From Neoceratodus forsteri (Eukaryota; Chordata; Ceratodontiformes; Ceratodontidae): DNA of 64,000 bases. The notes beneath the pieces are model-generated. The model saw nothing but the letters and a program-made list of their open reading frames with translations. It had not been told where the DNA came from and did no database searches. The DNA is taken from contig CM057454.1 of NCBI GenBank assembly GCA_016271365.2, forward strand, positions 695,903,501 through 695,967,500. Reading direction: 5' to 3'. Position numbers and translations under genes: made by a program. Positions 31,750 through 44,515 of this stretch are shown here, one piece after another; the stretch's first letter is position 1, and every line of letters starts with the position of its first letter.

Positions 31750-31793
31750 TGTGTGTGTGTGTATATGTACGTGCGTGTGTGTGTGTGTATGTG
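31750..31793. repeat. (GT)n-rich microsatellite
   Basis: Interrupted GT/GTAT units (gtgtgtgtgtgtatatgtac and gtgcgtgtgtgtgtg) near the end of the old LINE. Confidence 0.9.
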
Positions 31794-32039
31794 TCTGATT
31801 GCATATTTATCTGCATATTTATCTTGCATGCTTTATGTGTTTTATCTTCTGTTTGTAAAACTGTCATATGTTCTTGTCCTTGAAAAAGGTATTTGTGCCT
31901 TGCACTTACCCTATTTTAAGTAAACAAAATCAACCTGCAGTAAAAGTTACATTTAAAACAAAAACATTATAAGAATACTTGATTAAATAAGTAACACCTA
32001 AGCTGCCTTTTAAAACTATTTACTGTTGGTGACAGGTGT

Positions 32040-32745
32040 ATGTCAGTAAGAGAATTGCAGAAGGCAGGGCTGCAACCACAAGGCTTGGTTGGTTGATGAT
32101 TTTATGCATGAAGCTAGAATATTTAAAGCCCCTACCCTGTGGAATTAGTAGCTCTAATTGTCTATTAGGTGGTCAAAAGCTAATGGAGATACAAAGGCCC
32201 AACCCATTTAAGGTTCTACATGTCAATAAAAGTATCTTGCAGTGATTCACTGCCTAACTGTCAGTCAGCCTTGAACTTGTACTGAGGGTTGCTCTGACCA
32301 CCCTTCCAGATGGGGCCAGAAGCCTCACATACTATATCTACTGAGGACTGTGGGACTTGGCATATACTATGTTTAATAAATCCATGCCCTGTGGTCTACA
32401 ACTGCAAAGCATGGTTGCTTGCTGATGTTCTGTGTGAAGCTGAAATATTTTAAAGCCCCAATCCTATTGAGTAAGTAGCTCTGGTTTCCAAATAGGGGGT
32501 CAAAAGATAATGGAGATATGAAGGGCCTAACCCATTTATGGCTTTATACAGCACATCAATAAAAGTACATTGTAGTGATTTGCTTCTTATCCATCAGCCT
32601 GGAACCTGTGGTGAGGGATTGATATGATCTAACCTCAGATGAAGGTCAGAAAACTCTGGTGCATTAAAAAGCAAATGTACAGTACATCTGCTAAGGGACT
32701 GTGAGGGTTCAGTTGTACCATGTTTACTACATCCATTTACACCCA
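32040..32745 (+). repeat. ~345-bp tandem duplication, 2 copies
   Basis: Copy 1 (about 32,060-32,390) and copy 2 (about 32,400-32,745) share gaagctagaatatttaaagc/gaagctgaaatattttaaag, agctaatggagatac/agataatggagatat, cccatttaaggttct/cccatttatggctt and tcaataaaagtatcttgcag/tcaataaaagtacattgtag in the same order. Divergence is roughly 20-25% by eye, so an old duplication. No frame is conserved. The phrases resemble vertebrate LINE 3' or 5' UTR text, but I cannot name the family. Confidence 0.75.
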
Positions 32746-32749
32746 CTCT

Positions 32750-35655
32750 CCTTGCAATTTCTATATCCTCAGCAGAAAACAGGATTTCTGTAGGAAACCA
32801 GGAATTATAAACAAAAGTAAATTTAAAGGGAAGGGGACTGAAGGAGGGTTTGTTTGGGAACACTTATGTCCAGCAGTAAGAACTGATTAAACTCTCTGAG
32901 AAACGTAGTCTAGTATGCTCAGATGTGTCATTTTGGGATTGCAAGGGGTTGAAGTACAGTAGAGACCCTTATGATGCCCATCATAATCCCTATGAACCCC
33001 TTAATTAAAGTGTCTTCAGAAGTTGATTATACAAACAATGGTGTAGATGGAAACTTTACAACTGCTATGATTTGGGGGAAATGATGCCACTGGTAATGCT
33101 TATTGGCATACTTGGGTACTCTTGAAGAAGAGGTGTCACATTTGGCCCATTAAATGAATGGACAGGAGCATAAAATGTTTTACTTGCAACCCCAGTGTTT
33201 TGGAGGCACAGCTGGTTGTGCCACTTTGCCTGCTTGGCAGTGTGATTCAGGTATTCTGCCCCTTTACTTGCTTGAGAACTGTAGTTCAAAATATGGCCAT
33301 GTTAATCTGATATGCACAAGAATCATGTAACTTCTGCCAATCTATTCCCTTACACTACTTTGATTGCCTTCATCCCTTGTAGGTTTGCTCAGTGTATTCA
33401 CATATAACTAATGTTGGACACTAGATCCTTTGAAAATACTTTAGGTTCTTGCCAAAAGGATTTTATTTGCAATATACACTGAGATAACTTTCACAGCAGG
33501 CTAACATTTAAATATTTATTTTAGTGTCTATATAACAACATTTGTTTTAAACTCTATTTATTCTTCTATTGGTCCCTAGTACCCTTCCAACTCTACTCAG
33601 CCATCCCCAGCCCCACACTGCTACAGCATTTGGTTTCTTCTTTGAATCACTTTTATCCCCATTCCTATTGCATATCTACTCATTCTTCTATTTTGATAGA
33701 CTACTACTTTCCCACCAGCTTCATAGGCTGCAATCCCTTGGCTCTAGAGAAACTACCCAGAGGATCACAACCCACTGGGAAAGCTCTCAACAACCCTGAA
33801 GCATAGGCAGGATGGGAGATATCCTGTCCCTATCAAATGGAATTTTGTGATCATCCTGGGAATAGTCAAGGAAGACCAACTGAAGAGTGATGAAATAAAG
33901 CTATCAAATGCCAATTAAGAGTTTTTTTATCTCTCCTATCACCCAGCACTAACAACTTATATTGCACTGTGCTGGCATTGGATGTGAGTGGGGTGAGACA
34001 CTGTGTGGTAATCCACCACACTCAGTGTCTCTCCTGACTCTCCATGGGAGTTGTTTGTGGTGCACTGAGGCTCTCTTTCTCTCTTAAAGTTTGAGGGCTT
34101 TGCTTCCGCAAGGATCACTTGACTCCATCAGCCCACAGTTGAGATACAGTATGATCCCAAATGGGCCAAATAGATAGAGGAGGTGGAATCATATGCTGGA
34201 AGATGAGTTGATACATACCATTTTCTCTTCAGAATCCCTTGCTCAGAGATGCATTTATGTGTCATAGTGAGAGACATGATTGACCTTTACTGAAGAATAT
34301 CACATGTCAGGTTTTAATAGAAGGCATATCACAACACAAACATTGGCAGCCATGACTGTGAGACAGGGAGAGAGAAATATTTTCTTTTTCAGAGCTCTGT
34401 GCAGTCTGTTAAGGAAAGCAATTCAGACAGAAAATACAGTTGGCAATATTAAAAGACAGTACAGGATTGCATGGGGTGCATTTATTAAGTTAGAAGCTAT
34501 TCTTCTGTAGTTTGAAAGGGTGATTGAGCTGTTTTTCTTTCACAGTGCATCCCTTTGTTCAGCTGGGGGTAGGGGGACATCATTTTCATTTTGCTACCTT
34601 TGCTGCTAATTTTACGGATTGCAGCTATACTGATTCATTTGGATTAGCAAAACCTTTTTGCTATAGAAATTTTGTGAAGAACTGTTAAAAGTGTGAACTT
34701 TTTATACCTTAAAAGACTTTCTTTTTTTTGCATGCAGCTTAGGCTGCACTGCAGTGGGCAAGGAGAAAACAGCAGCACTTAGTTGGCACTTTACAGGGCA
34801 TTGGCAGACAACAGGCAACCAATTTTTTTTTTAGGAAAAATGAAACAAATACAAATATAAGATACTACAGTACATAGAAGAAGCAAGGCATACAGTATAT
34901 TATAGCAGTAAGGTAGTGCCACTATTATTAGCATTACAAGGATTGTTCTATGTTAAACATCTAAATATACACTGCAATAATGCAAGAATCCCTTGATGGA
35001 ATACAAAGAAAGCAACACACTCGGTAAAAACAGGCTTACTTGTATTTTATTTCAGTTTTGAAAGGAAGTGGTGGAGAAAAGACACCCGGGCTGGGCCCAA
35101 GCATTAGGAAGATCACTTCCTCTTCAACTAGTAAGCCTGCATTGCTGTGAGTGTGGCTTTCCTTGTATAACATGAGCTCTTGGTTTGGAGCATGATGGCA
35201 TTGACAGTGAGTGTTCCTTCCTGGGCCTGAAATTTAGCATCTGTGCTTTTGGTCCTAGGATCTTTGGACCCCGACCATTTGGTAATGATCAATTCAGTAG
35301 CTTAAAAGTTCTAATGGGTTGGAATTTCATATAAATATATTTTTAAGACTCTTTTGCTCACCTATAGCTCACAAATGCCTGACAGTTGACACCTGAAACT
35401 TTCAGGTTCATTATAGTTTGACTCAAGGAGGTGCCTGTGATAGGCAGCTTTACTGAAAAATGTTCAGATTTTAAAATATTAAGAAAAGAAAATCCCATTT
35501 CATTCATGCACACAAAACTTCAACATTCTTTTCAGAAGGTTGTGTTTCACATAAACAGCAGCCCATTCCCATGACTTTAAATCAGTTTACAGGACTTAGG
35601 TTTGTGTCTCTTACTTGCCATGAAAATGGCACCTTCTGTCCACAGCTTGCTGGGG
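32750..35655. other. Unassigned AT-rich sequence
   Basis: No convincing open frame and no recognised repeat. It holds one imperfect hairpin at 33,995-34,031 (gagacactgtgtggt pairing with accacactcagtgtctc). Possibly single-copy intergenic or intronic DNA. Confidence 0.55.
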
Positions 35656-35659
35656 TAAG

Positions 35660-36360
35660 TTTCCAACCTTGCTGCTGGTACCCCTCCCACCCACCTGATG
35701 TGTAAACACACCAGTGGCAGGTGTCAAAATCAACTGCTGGTACCCTCCCTTCCTGAAAAATCTGTAAAGACACCAGCAGCAGGTGCCCCAACCACCATTA
35801 GCCCCCTCCTCCCACCCACCCACCCGAGCTCTGAATACAAGAGTAGTGGGTGCCCAAACCCACAGCTGTTATACCCTCCTCCTCATGCCTGCTAAGTCTT
35901 GGGTGCACAAGTGGAAGGTGCCTAGCTCCACAGCTGGTACCCTACTGCCCTTCCACCCACCCAGTCTATGAATGCATGCCCAACCCCTGCTCCCGGTATC
36001 CCTCCCCTTCACACCTGGTCACTGAATGCAATAGTAGAATGGGCCCAACTCCACTGCTGCTATCCCCTCCCTTTCACCTTCCCAATCTCTGAATACACCG
36101 TTGGCAGGTACCCAGCACTGCTGCCAGATACCCTCCTCCTGCCTACCCACTCTCTGAATACACTTATACTAGATTGCAGTCCTGTCACAGATACCCCTTT
36201 GCTCCCATAAATCTGCCAAATATTTGAATACACTGGGAGCTGGTGCCATCCCAAATGCTGGTACCCCTCCTCCCTCCCTCCTGTCTGATTGATTTCTCAC
36301 TACCTCGGTAGTGGGTGATCAACTCCACTGCTAGTACCCCCTCACTTGCACCATGTACTT
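35660..36360 (+). repeat. Degenerate ~75-bp GC-rich minisatellite
   Basis: About eight or nine diverged units of the pattern 'gctggtaccctcctccc ... cccactctctgaatacac ... ggcaggtgccc'. The phrases tgaatac or tgaatgc recur at about 35,833, 35,970, 36,023, 36,092, 36,155 and 36,213, and taccc or tatccc follows each one. Open frames through it (CPNP.., PSPSHL) are low-complexity artefacts. Confidence 0.75.
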
Positions 36361-37854
36361 AACCCCCCACCCTTGCCCACCTTCAAGAACCCACTCCACC
36401 CTTCTCCCTACACCCATGCCAAAAATCCCTCATTATGATCCTTAACGTCCTATGTTATGAATCCCTCAATGCATTCCTCTACCAGTAGATAAAAAAAAAA
36501 ACCTGGGGAAAAAACAAAGTCCTCAGCAATGTATACTGTGCATGCATATGCATGTAAGCATTTTTTTATTCTGTTTAGTGTATTTCTTTCTATTTTTATT
36601 CATAACTTGGGGCAATTTTGGCTATGTTGGCCCACATTTTCAAGGCTGCCATGTCTCCACCCCACCTCACATCAACATATCTGGCAGGTTGCAAATCTAA
36701 CACGAAATGTGTTTCAGCAGCTCAAACCCAAAACACATTTTGGGTCAGATTTATAAGAGTGCACTGGATTTCTATGTCTTGTGTAAGCAATAAGACATTA
36801 CAGAACTTTGTTCCTGGGGTTAATGCAGGCCTAGGTGCATGTGAGGCTTGAGACATTTGTACTGAGTACCTCAAGCACCTGGAAGTGCATTAACCACAGA
36901 CAACCAACAACCTGAAATATGGCAATGCACTTACTGTATAAAATATATAGACTTAGGAATACATTCAAATATTACAACTTTCTTCAACTGAATTTTTTTC
37001 TTTTATTGAAAGTAACCTGAAAAGGCACCTCCCCACCAATCCATCATCTGCTTTTCAGACATTCAATAGTTTGAATGACTGTGTATCAAGTATTATAGGC
37101 ATTTAAACTTATACAGAGTTCCTCTGCCACCTTGTTTACACCTCACACACAACAGAAGGCTTTGTGTGGAATGCTATCTGTGTCAGTGAAAGCAGCAGAG
37201 ATAGCCCTTTTAAATTGGAAAGGATAGTATGAAGATTTTTCATGGTCACCAAAAAAACTAAAGGCATTGTGAACAGTACTTCATTGTTTTTATTTGTTGA
37301 TGTGTGCAGTATAAGGAGGGGGCATAAAGTGTAAAGAGGGGATCATGCAAGGAAATGCTGTTTATTCTTTTTTTTTTAATTTAAAGGAAATTAGCATTTT
37401 AGGTCTTAGTGGAAGGTTTTAAGTGAGTAAAAGTGGCAGTCATGTTTGTGATGTCAATCAGGGATGCAAAATGGGGTCATGATTCTATATGTGATTTATC
37501 AATTCCAATTCCACTGCATGATCTTGTTCCAACCTAAGTATTTCAAGGAGATTAGTACATGGGTTTTGGAACCTATTTAACCAATTAGTAGCAGGATATT
37601 TACAACCCATTTTTAAATACTGTAAATTGAAATTCTCTACTGATCATGTCATAATCATAAATTAATATTTCAGTGTCTTATAACTCAGTTATCTTTTGTT
37701 GCAGTGATGTGAAAATTGAAAAGAGCAACCTTTGTAGCAGAATCAACAAACTCAAAAAGTTTAGTAAACATCTGTCTAGCAGTTTTGAGTCATAACATGT
37801 AAAATTTACAGTTGCAGCCAAAGATACATTCAGATATTTCCTGATATTTGTGAT
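36361..37854. other. Unassigned AT-rich sequence
   Basis: Nothing recognised: no open frame longer than about 85 codons, no tandem array. It ends at the terminal-repeat-like start of the hAT element. Confidence 0.55.
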
Positions 37855-39059
37855 TAGTGGTGGGTAAAGTGACCAAAATTCTCTCCTCAAAGCAATTCGC
37901 GGAGTAATGAGGAATCCACGAAGTATTCCACAACTCAAAGTGGAGTACTTTGTGTCATAATGAGGAACTCGAAGTCATTGATTTCAATGGACTTCGTGTT
38001 ACTTCACCTTCCCCCAACCACTTATGTGCCAATTTTAATGTGAAGTACATAGAAATCGATATACTTCACATCACATCACCTTGTAATTGAGCTCCAAGGT
38101 GAATTTTGCAGTGATTCATGGGATTGCAGGTCACTTGGGCTCTAGATTGTTCTGCACAGCCTCAGTTCTGTGTAGTGTGTGTGTAGTGGTAGCTGGAGAC
38201 AGTTTGCTCTTGGAGCTCTGCAATTCAAACTCTCTAAAAGCTGTGAAAAAAGCCTTTTGAGCCATTTTTCTTTGCTCACAATTTAGTACAGTGACTGTAG
38301 GAAACCCTCCTGTGCTCATATCATTGAGTGCTTATTGTTTGTGGGTGGAGTTTGAATGTTAATCTAGAACATTCAGACTGTGTACTGACAGACACTTGAA
38401 GTGTGCTTTGGAGGGGTGTATCTGTGGTGTAGATAGATTAACTGGGAGAAAAAGGCAGTCTTTGTGGTTTGGTAATATTTTTGTTGCATAACTGTGTTAA
38501 TGTACACTCAGTAATATTTTAAATAATTCTTGACTTTTTGGCTGATTGTTGTGGTGCAGCAGTGCATAATTTCAGTTTGTTTAAAAGATTTGGTTATATT
38601 ACTGAAATATTCAATTTGCTACACATTGCTTGTAGTGTGTGTGTGAGTGTGTGTGATGCGTACAACAAATCAGACACCTTTATTGTGCACAGAGTAATTG
38701 CAGCAGTGTGAACCTGCTTTCCACTGCACCAGCATGATTTTGCACTGTTTTGTGGTATCTTGGTTTTGGACTGTTACTGCAGTGCACTGTTTCCTCCCCC
38801 CACCCCCAACTGGTTAAAAGTATTCGTTTCCAGATTGGATTGTGAATCATGAGCAGTAGTTAAGGTGTTGTTGTGACTTTGCGTCTGCATCTCTTCTTGA
38901 TTGCGCAGTGCAATCTTAATCTGTCTGTGCTTTTACATCTGTTTAGTACCCAATCTCCATCTGCAAACCACAGTTGTTTTTTTTTGGCTTCACATCCACT
39001 GGCCCAGACTGAAAATTCAGGAATCAACATTTGTTTACACTTTTCTTGGTGATCCCCAA

Positions 39060-41567
39060 AATGCTTACAAAGAGATGTGCAAGCAAAGCTGTTTCTAGCC
39101 ATGGTACTGCTGCCAGTGACAAGATTGTCCATGGGCATCGTAGTATGCAGAAGTGCATAGCTGCTGATGTCAGTAAAGGATTTATCCATCAATGTTTTTA
39201 CAGCGCAATCTGTAGCTTCACTCATAGTTGGAGGAGATGATGTTGTCCCAGCTGGTGGTGTTAGTGCAGTTTCTGCTGGCATGAGTATTGCTGCTTCAAG
39301 CTCCACTTCTGACCAGTTAACCATTTCAAAAAATATAGTTGAGTCTAAAGCTGTGACTGACAGTGTAGATGATCTCATACTCTCCATTAACATCCCCATG
39401 GTAGTTGAACATTATTCTGATCATGGCGATGATAACTCACAGTCACATTTCTTCCACCATGGTTGAGGTCATGCCTTTGCCATTCAATGATTCAAAAGTG
39501 TGGTGCAAAAATAATGGGTGATGATGATGATGATGTTGCTGTGGTTGTAACATGTTCTCCACATGACAGCATCCAAGCTGAAAATGTGGATGCGGATGAT
39601 ATTGATGAATATGATGATGATGTCAGTGACCCCTGTTGGGATCCAGAGAAAAAGAAAGTCAAGGTGGTTGTGTCTGGGTCTGTTGGCGTTAAATACCCTC
39701 CCTCAAAAATATTGTAATTTAGTGGTTCCAGTTGAGATGATGATGATGATGATAATCTAGTAATAATCATAGGTAGTCGTTGTGGTCAGTTGGAGTCCAA
39801 GTATGTCCAGCCTGAAAAATCATGTCGCACACCCCCCATTTCAGGTGTTAAAAAAAACAGACTCCAATAAGCAGCATCAGGGACATGTTAAAAGTAGGGG
39901 ATCACGATCCCTTGTTTGGGATTTTTGTCCAAGATGCAAATGATGAGTCAGTTGCAAGCTGTCAGCTTTGCCATGTGCATATGAATCGAGGTAAAGGGGA
40001 ATCATCTAGGCAGAGGGACAGCATACACATCTTAAGAACAGGCACATGGCACTGTGGACCTGGCACCAGATGGCAGCTAATGCCATAGTGGGGCATTCAC
40101 CCTCATCATCAACCTTACTGAGCATGTTATCCCCTTCCATGAGTGTAAGATCAAGTAGGAATATCTGCAGTAGTGATGAAATAACAGCAGAGGATTACTA
40201 TAGGCATGATGAGGTGGAGGATTATGATTTAGAAATCTTGTCAAGTGGTGGACAGAGTAGCAGTGCTGTTGGTGGTGGTCAATGCAGTATGTCTAGTGCA
40301 AGTGGTGCATCAACCCCTGTATGTAAAATGGGAAAATAACTTAATTTGTGGATTTGTCACCTGTGCAGCCCTCTTCATCACACATACACACCCCACCCCA
40401 TCCATTCACAGAGCAGACATTTGTCACACCCATGCAAAAGTGCAAGTCAGCCCACGTTGGAGGTGTTTTTACCCATAACCTGAAGTACCCACCCAATCAT
40501 GCAGTGTCAGCTGAACTTGATGCTGCTGTAGCTGAATTTCTGGGAATTGATCTTTTCTGTTCTCCTTTCTTTAGAATTCTGGATTCTGGCAGTTTGCAGC
40601 ACATGACTGTCCAAAATGGAAAGTCCCTTCCAGGATATACTTTTCCACCCGTGCTATCCCCAAATTATACCATACTGTGGCCAACTCTGTAAAACATGCC
40701 CTTCAACATTTCTCCTCTCCATTCATCCATTTAAGTATGGATATGTGGACAAGTTGCAAAACAGCCGGGAGTTCATATTTGTGTATAACTGCACATTGGG
40801 CACAGGTTCCAGGGGTTGTTTGTGCTGGTGGTAGTGTGAATAATTAGTGTAGTAAGGCAGACTGTCATGGTAGCAATCTTCCAGGAATTTGACAGGATGA
40901 AATGCTTGCAGTGTACAGTGTGGCCTGTTCCCACACTGGTGAAAACATGCTGGACTTGCTACTGACTGAAATTGATGAGTGGCTGAACCCCCGTCCCTGA
41001 GAGCTGGATTTACAGCAAGTGACAATGGGTCAAATGTTATTAAAAGTGTCATGAATGGTGGCTTTGTTCGATTTCCATGCTGGCCCACTGTTTAAATCTG
41101 ATGGTTCAGGAGTTTCTGCAGCACCCTGATAAAAGGAAATGTTGACAGTTGCCGCCATATCTGTTCACACTTTTAGGCTCTGCAAAGGCCCGTGACCAAC
41201 TTCAGTAGCTAGAGATCCAAAACAGCCTCCTGCAGCACCGCCTCAAGTTGGAAGTTGTCACCCCGTGGAACTCCACTTAATAGATGGCAGAGAGGTTTTA
41301 CAGTATGAACAATACAAAGCAATCTCTGAATATCTCATCATGCATACTAGCAGTGACACTTCTGAGGCCTCCATGTCTCTCACAACTGAACAGTGGCACC
41401 TCATGAACTCTGTTATAACAATGTTGAGGCCTTTTGAGCACACCACACAGGCAGTGAGTGGCGAGTCTGCCTCAATCAGCCAATCAATACCACTGCTGCG
41501 GGTGTTGAGGCAGACATTGCTGAATCTACAGCATAGTCTTGATGGTTCCGGAGCCTGTAGAAACATA
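39060..41567 (+). pseudogene. hAT transposase, N-terminal and catalytic part
   Basis: Plus-strand frames begin with a low-complexity, acidic Ser/Val/Asp-rich region (39,060-39,720, with DDDDDVAVVV and ADDIDEYDDDVSDP). A BED zinc-finger relic follows at 39,910-40,010 (VWDF, then SCQLCHVHMNRGKGESS with the Cys pair). Next is PPNHAVSAELDAAVAEFLGI and DLFCSPF (40,490-40,570), then a frame-shifted IHLSMDMWTS (near 40,720), the first catalytic Asp region in hAT enzymes. At 41,260-41,560 come LEVVTPWNST and QWHLMNSVITMLRPFEHTTQ. Many frameshifts. The family cuts and pastes DNA; this copy cannot. Confidence 0.82.
39516..39535. repeat. Short (GAT)n run
   Basis: gatgatgatgatgatg inside the acidic region of the hAT transposase. 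A second run is at 39,736-39,752. Confidence 0.85.
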
Positions 41568-41672
41568 GGAACATAGAAGTTGACGACAGATAAGGACCGC
41601 AAGGCCCCTCCAGTCTGCCCATTTCTTTTTCTACCTTATGAATGTGCCACTGGCCTTTTCTGTGTCAATGGC

Positions 41673-41978
41673 CTATCTATTCATACTCATCTGTATTGCT
41701 CTCTTATGCCTATCCCATGCCTGTTTGAAGCCCTGCACTGTATTCATATCCACCACTTCCCGAGGTAGGCCATTCCATGCATCCTCCACCCTTTCTGTGA
41801 AAAAGAAATTCCTCACATTACACCTTAATCGGCCTCCCTCTAATCTCATGTTGTGTCCTCTTGTCCTGCTATTTTTCTTATATTGAAACATGTTAGAATT
41901 TTTCACTTTGTTAATGCCCTTAAGGTGTTTGAATGTTTCAATCATATCCTCTCTCCTCTTTTGCTCTAGGGTATACAT
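41673..41978 (-). pseudogene. CR1 ORF2 C-terminal segment
   Basis: It encodes YTLEQKRREDMIETFKHLKG, RTRGHNMRLEGGRLRCNVRN and FFFTERVEDAWNGLPREVVD, the conserved CR1 C-terminal region, ending just before the 3' UTR. It is separated from the RT frame by about 170 bp in which the LEYC.QFW box is frameshifted. Confidence 0.85.
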
Positions 41979-42148
41979 ATTGAGCTCAGTTAATCTGTCC
42001 TCATATGTTTCTGATGCAGTCCCTGCACCATTTGGTTGCCCTTCTCTGGACTGCCTCCAATTTGGTTAATGTCCTTGTGAAGGTGTGGCTCCAATACTGC
42101 ATGCAGTACTCCAGATGGGGCCTAACAGTGTCTTGTAAAGAGGGATTA

Positions 42149-43582
42149 TTACTCTCCTCTACTGACATGATATCCTACTAATACACCCCAACATCCTCTA
42201 GCCTTACCTACTGCTTTAGTGGTCTGCTTGGATGATTTCAGGTCATCGGTGATGATGATGCCCAAGTTTCTTTCTTCCCTTGTGACTGCCAGCAACTCCC
42301 CTCCCGGCCTACAGGTGGCTTCAGGGTTTCTCTTCCCTATGTGCATGATCTTGCACTTCTTTGCGTTAAACCCCAGTTGCCACTTTTCCGACCATTTTGC
42401 TAGTTTATCCAGATCTCTTCTCATTCTGCCCAACCCATCTAGATAATCTACTCTGTTGCAGATCTTGGTGTCATCTGCAAATAGACAAACCTTACCCTCC
42501 AATCCATCTGCAATGTCACTGATGAAGATATTGAAGAGGACTGGCCCCAGAACTGATCCCTGAGGTACCCCACTTGTGACTTGCATCTCTTCTGACTGTA
42601 TACCGTTTACCACCACTCTCTGTTTTCTGCCTGTAAACCAGTTTTCCACCCAGTTGACCAACATCTGACCCACCCCGACCCTACCCAGCTTATTAATCAA
42701 TCTTCTATGTGGAACAGTATCGAAAGCTTTGCTGAAGTCAAGGTAGGCAACATCAACTGCTCCCCCTTGGTCCGCCACTCTGGTTACCCAGTCAAATAAA
42801 TCTTGGAGATTAGTTTGACAGGACCTTCCTTTTGTAATCCCATGCTATCTTGGATCCTGTGCTCCTATGGATTCCTGGTGTTGCACTATCCTTTCTTTAA
42901 GGAGTGTCTCCGTAAGCTTGCCCACTAGTGAGGTAAGACTGACTGGTCTGTAGTTCTCTGCCTCCTCCCTGCTACCACTCTTGTGGAGCGGGATCACATG
43001 AGCCCTTCTCCAGTCTTCTGGGACCTCTCCTGTGCTCAAAGACTCACTAAACAGTTCTGATAATGGCTCTGCTAGTTTCACCCTTAGCTCCTTTACTACC
43101 CTGGGATGTATGCCATCAGGTCCCATTGCCTTGTCCACCCTGAGCTTATTGAGCTCTTGTAGGACCCTTTCGTTTGTGAATGGTCTAGTGCACACCTCCC
43201 TCCTTCCTGTGTCCATGGTGCTGAGCTGTGGGCCCTGCCCTACCTTCTCTTCAGTAAATACTGAGCAGAAGTATCTATTTAGGAGAGATGCTTTTACATG
43301 GTCCTCCTCCTCATGTGCTCCCTTATCCACTTGGATCTTAGCAATACCCCCTCTGGACTTTCTCCTTTCACTAATGCATCTATAGAAAGTCTTGTCACCT
43401 TCTTTTGCTGTTCGTGCTAGTGTTTTCTCGGTTTGTACCTTTGCCTGCCTTACTGCCTTTCCTGCTTCCCTTAGGGAAGTTTGGTATGCCTCCCTATCTT
43501 CATCCTGCTGCGTTCCCTTATATTTCCTGAAGGCCAGCCTTTTGGCGCTGACCTTTTCTGGTACTGTGTGTGTCAGAAACAC
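42149..43582 (-). pseudogene. CR1 ORF2 reverse transcriptase, near-complete
   Basis: Two long frames nearly join. The first (43,582-42,845, 245 aa) covers the linker (AEGDKTFYRCISERRKSRGG), LRVDKAMGPDGIHPRVVKEL, HVIPLHKSGSREEAENYRPV and SLTSLVGKLTETLLKERI. The second (42,778-42,149, 209 aa) has VDVAYLDFSKAFDTVPHRRL, SGVPQGSVLGPVLFNIFISD and the intact catalytic CLFADDTKICNRVD. The first frame is closed by a stop at GAQDPR and the intervening HGF box is disrupted. The catalytic residues are all present, so this is a young, recently broken copy. Confidence 0.9.
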
Positions 43583-43590
43583 ACTGTGCT

Positions 43591-44515
43591 AGCAGTGTGT
43601 TGCTGAAACACATCCTGACATTATTCAACCACAATATGCACATCTTGAGCATTCAGCACAGTGACAATTTTGCAATAGCAACAATGATGGACCTATGATA
43701 CAAACGTGGAATTGTCTCACTACTGGAAGGAGGGCCCGAACAGGTTAAAAATGTCAGTGGGCAACTGGTGTGCTTGCTTCATGGGGCACAGAAGTCACGT
43801 GCCAAGGTCAGCAAACCTCAGCAGCATAACCAGGCTGAAGGTCAGTTTGGAGTAGTATCAAGCACATCCTGTAAGGCAGCTGCAGTTCCAGGTGGTCTGT
43901 CATCAAAACCAGTTGCCATTAACCTACTTTGGGGTGCTTTGTCCCAAGGCTGGATTTGTGACATCAATGAATCTGGAGAACAGGATGATGAATCAACCAC
44001 CGGACTTTGTGCAGCACAGCAAATGGTTAACTCATATTTGGCTGAAAGCAGGCATCTGTCAGTAATTGATGATCCTCTTTATACGGAGTGGAAAGGTCAG
44101 TGAATGGCCAGAGCTGACCTCAGTGGCACTAAGTACCTGACATGCCCACCCTCCAGTGTAAGTGTCAGAGGGTATTCAGTTCTGCGGGTGCAATAGTTCA
44201 GGATCATCATACAAACCTCTCTCCTTCAAATGTCAACTTGCTAACATTCATAAAAATGAATGAGGGGCACATACCAGCTCAAACTGCAATCTCTGTATTT
44301 GTACCCCGGTATGGTCATGGTTGTGGTTATATGGGGGGAGAAATGGACCATCCTGGTGGCACTGGCAGCATGAAATGGCCTGCCATTGAGGAAGATGATG
44401 ACATCATGGAGAAAGAATCCCTAGTGGGCACAATTCAGACACTGGTAACTCACGAGGGCAACTTCCTGTATGATGATGATGTTGAGGTTGATGGTAGGTT
44501 TTAAGTGAAGTGGTT
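43591..44515 (+). pseudogene. hAT transposase, C-terminal part with dimerisation domain
   Basis: After the CR1, the text resumes with a frame carrying FAIATMMDL (family form ATLLDPRYK) and SLLEGGPEQVKNVSGQLVCL (43,670-43,770). An open piece at 43,768-44,103 ends AAQQMVNSYLAESRHLSVID and DPLYTEWKG. Another at 44,142-44,504 reads CQRVFSSAGAIVQDHHTNLS and PSNVNLLTFIKMNE, the hallmark hAT C-terminal dimerisation motif (SERVFSSAG...R..L.P..V). Two frameshifts separate them. This domain assembles hAT transposase oligomers. Strong diagnostic match. Confidence 0.92.

Larger units (their letters stand above)
31007..31900 (+). mobile_element. L2/Rex1-like LINE (old), 3' portion
   Basis: It continues the element broken at 24,201. 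The YADYEV box (family form YADD) near 31,010 is followed by LRELLKSSLASLQNLELEVE, GEFTYLSLTLESS (normally LGV.LD..L) and FLLVFDYGILLYY-like text near 31,300. An expanded TC tract sits at 31,148-31,181 in the 'LESSLS' position. The catalytic second D is now Y. A GT microsatellite and AT-rich sequence follow, and the 3' limit is uncertain. Confidence 0.75.
41568..43590 (-). mobile_element. CR1 LINE, 5'-truncated, inserted in the hAT
   Basis: The reversed ttctatg tail at 41,568 (gaaacataggaacatagaag) marks the 3' end, and the 5' end lies near 43,590, inside the inter-domain region before RT. About 2.0 kb, the best-preserved CR1 RT of the window. hAT coding text stops at 41,567 (SLDGSGACR) and resumes after 43,590. 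Confidence 0.93.

Noticed and set aside
35660..36360. Possible Pro/Ser-rich coding exon
   Set aside because: Frames on both strands are open only because of a degenerate C-rich minisatellite; no splice sites or homology.
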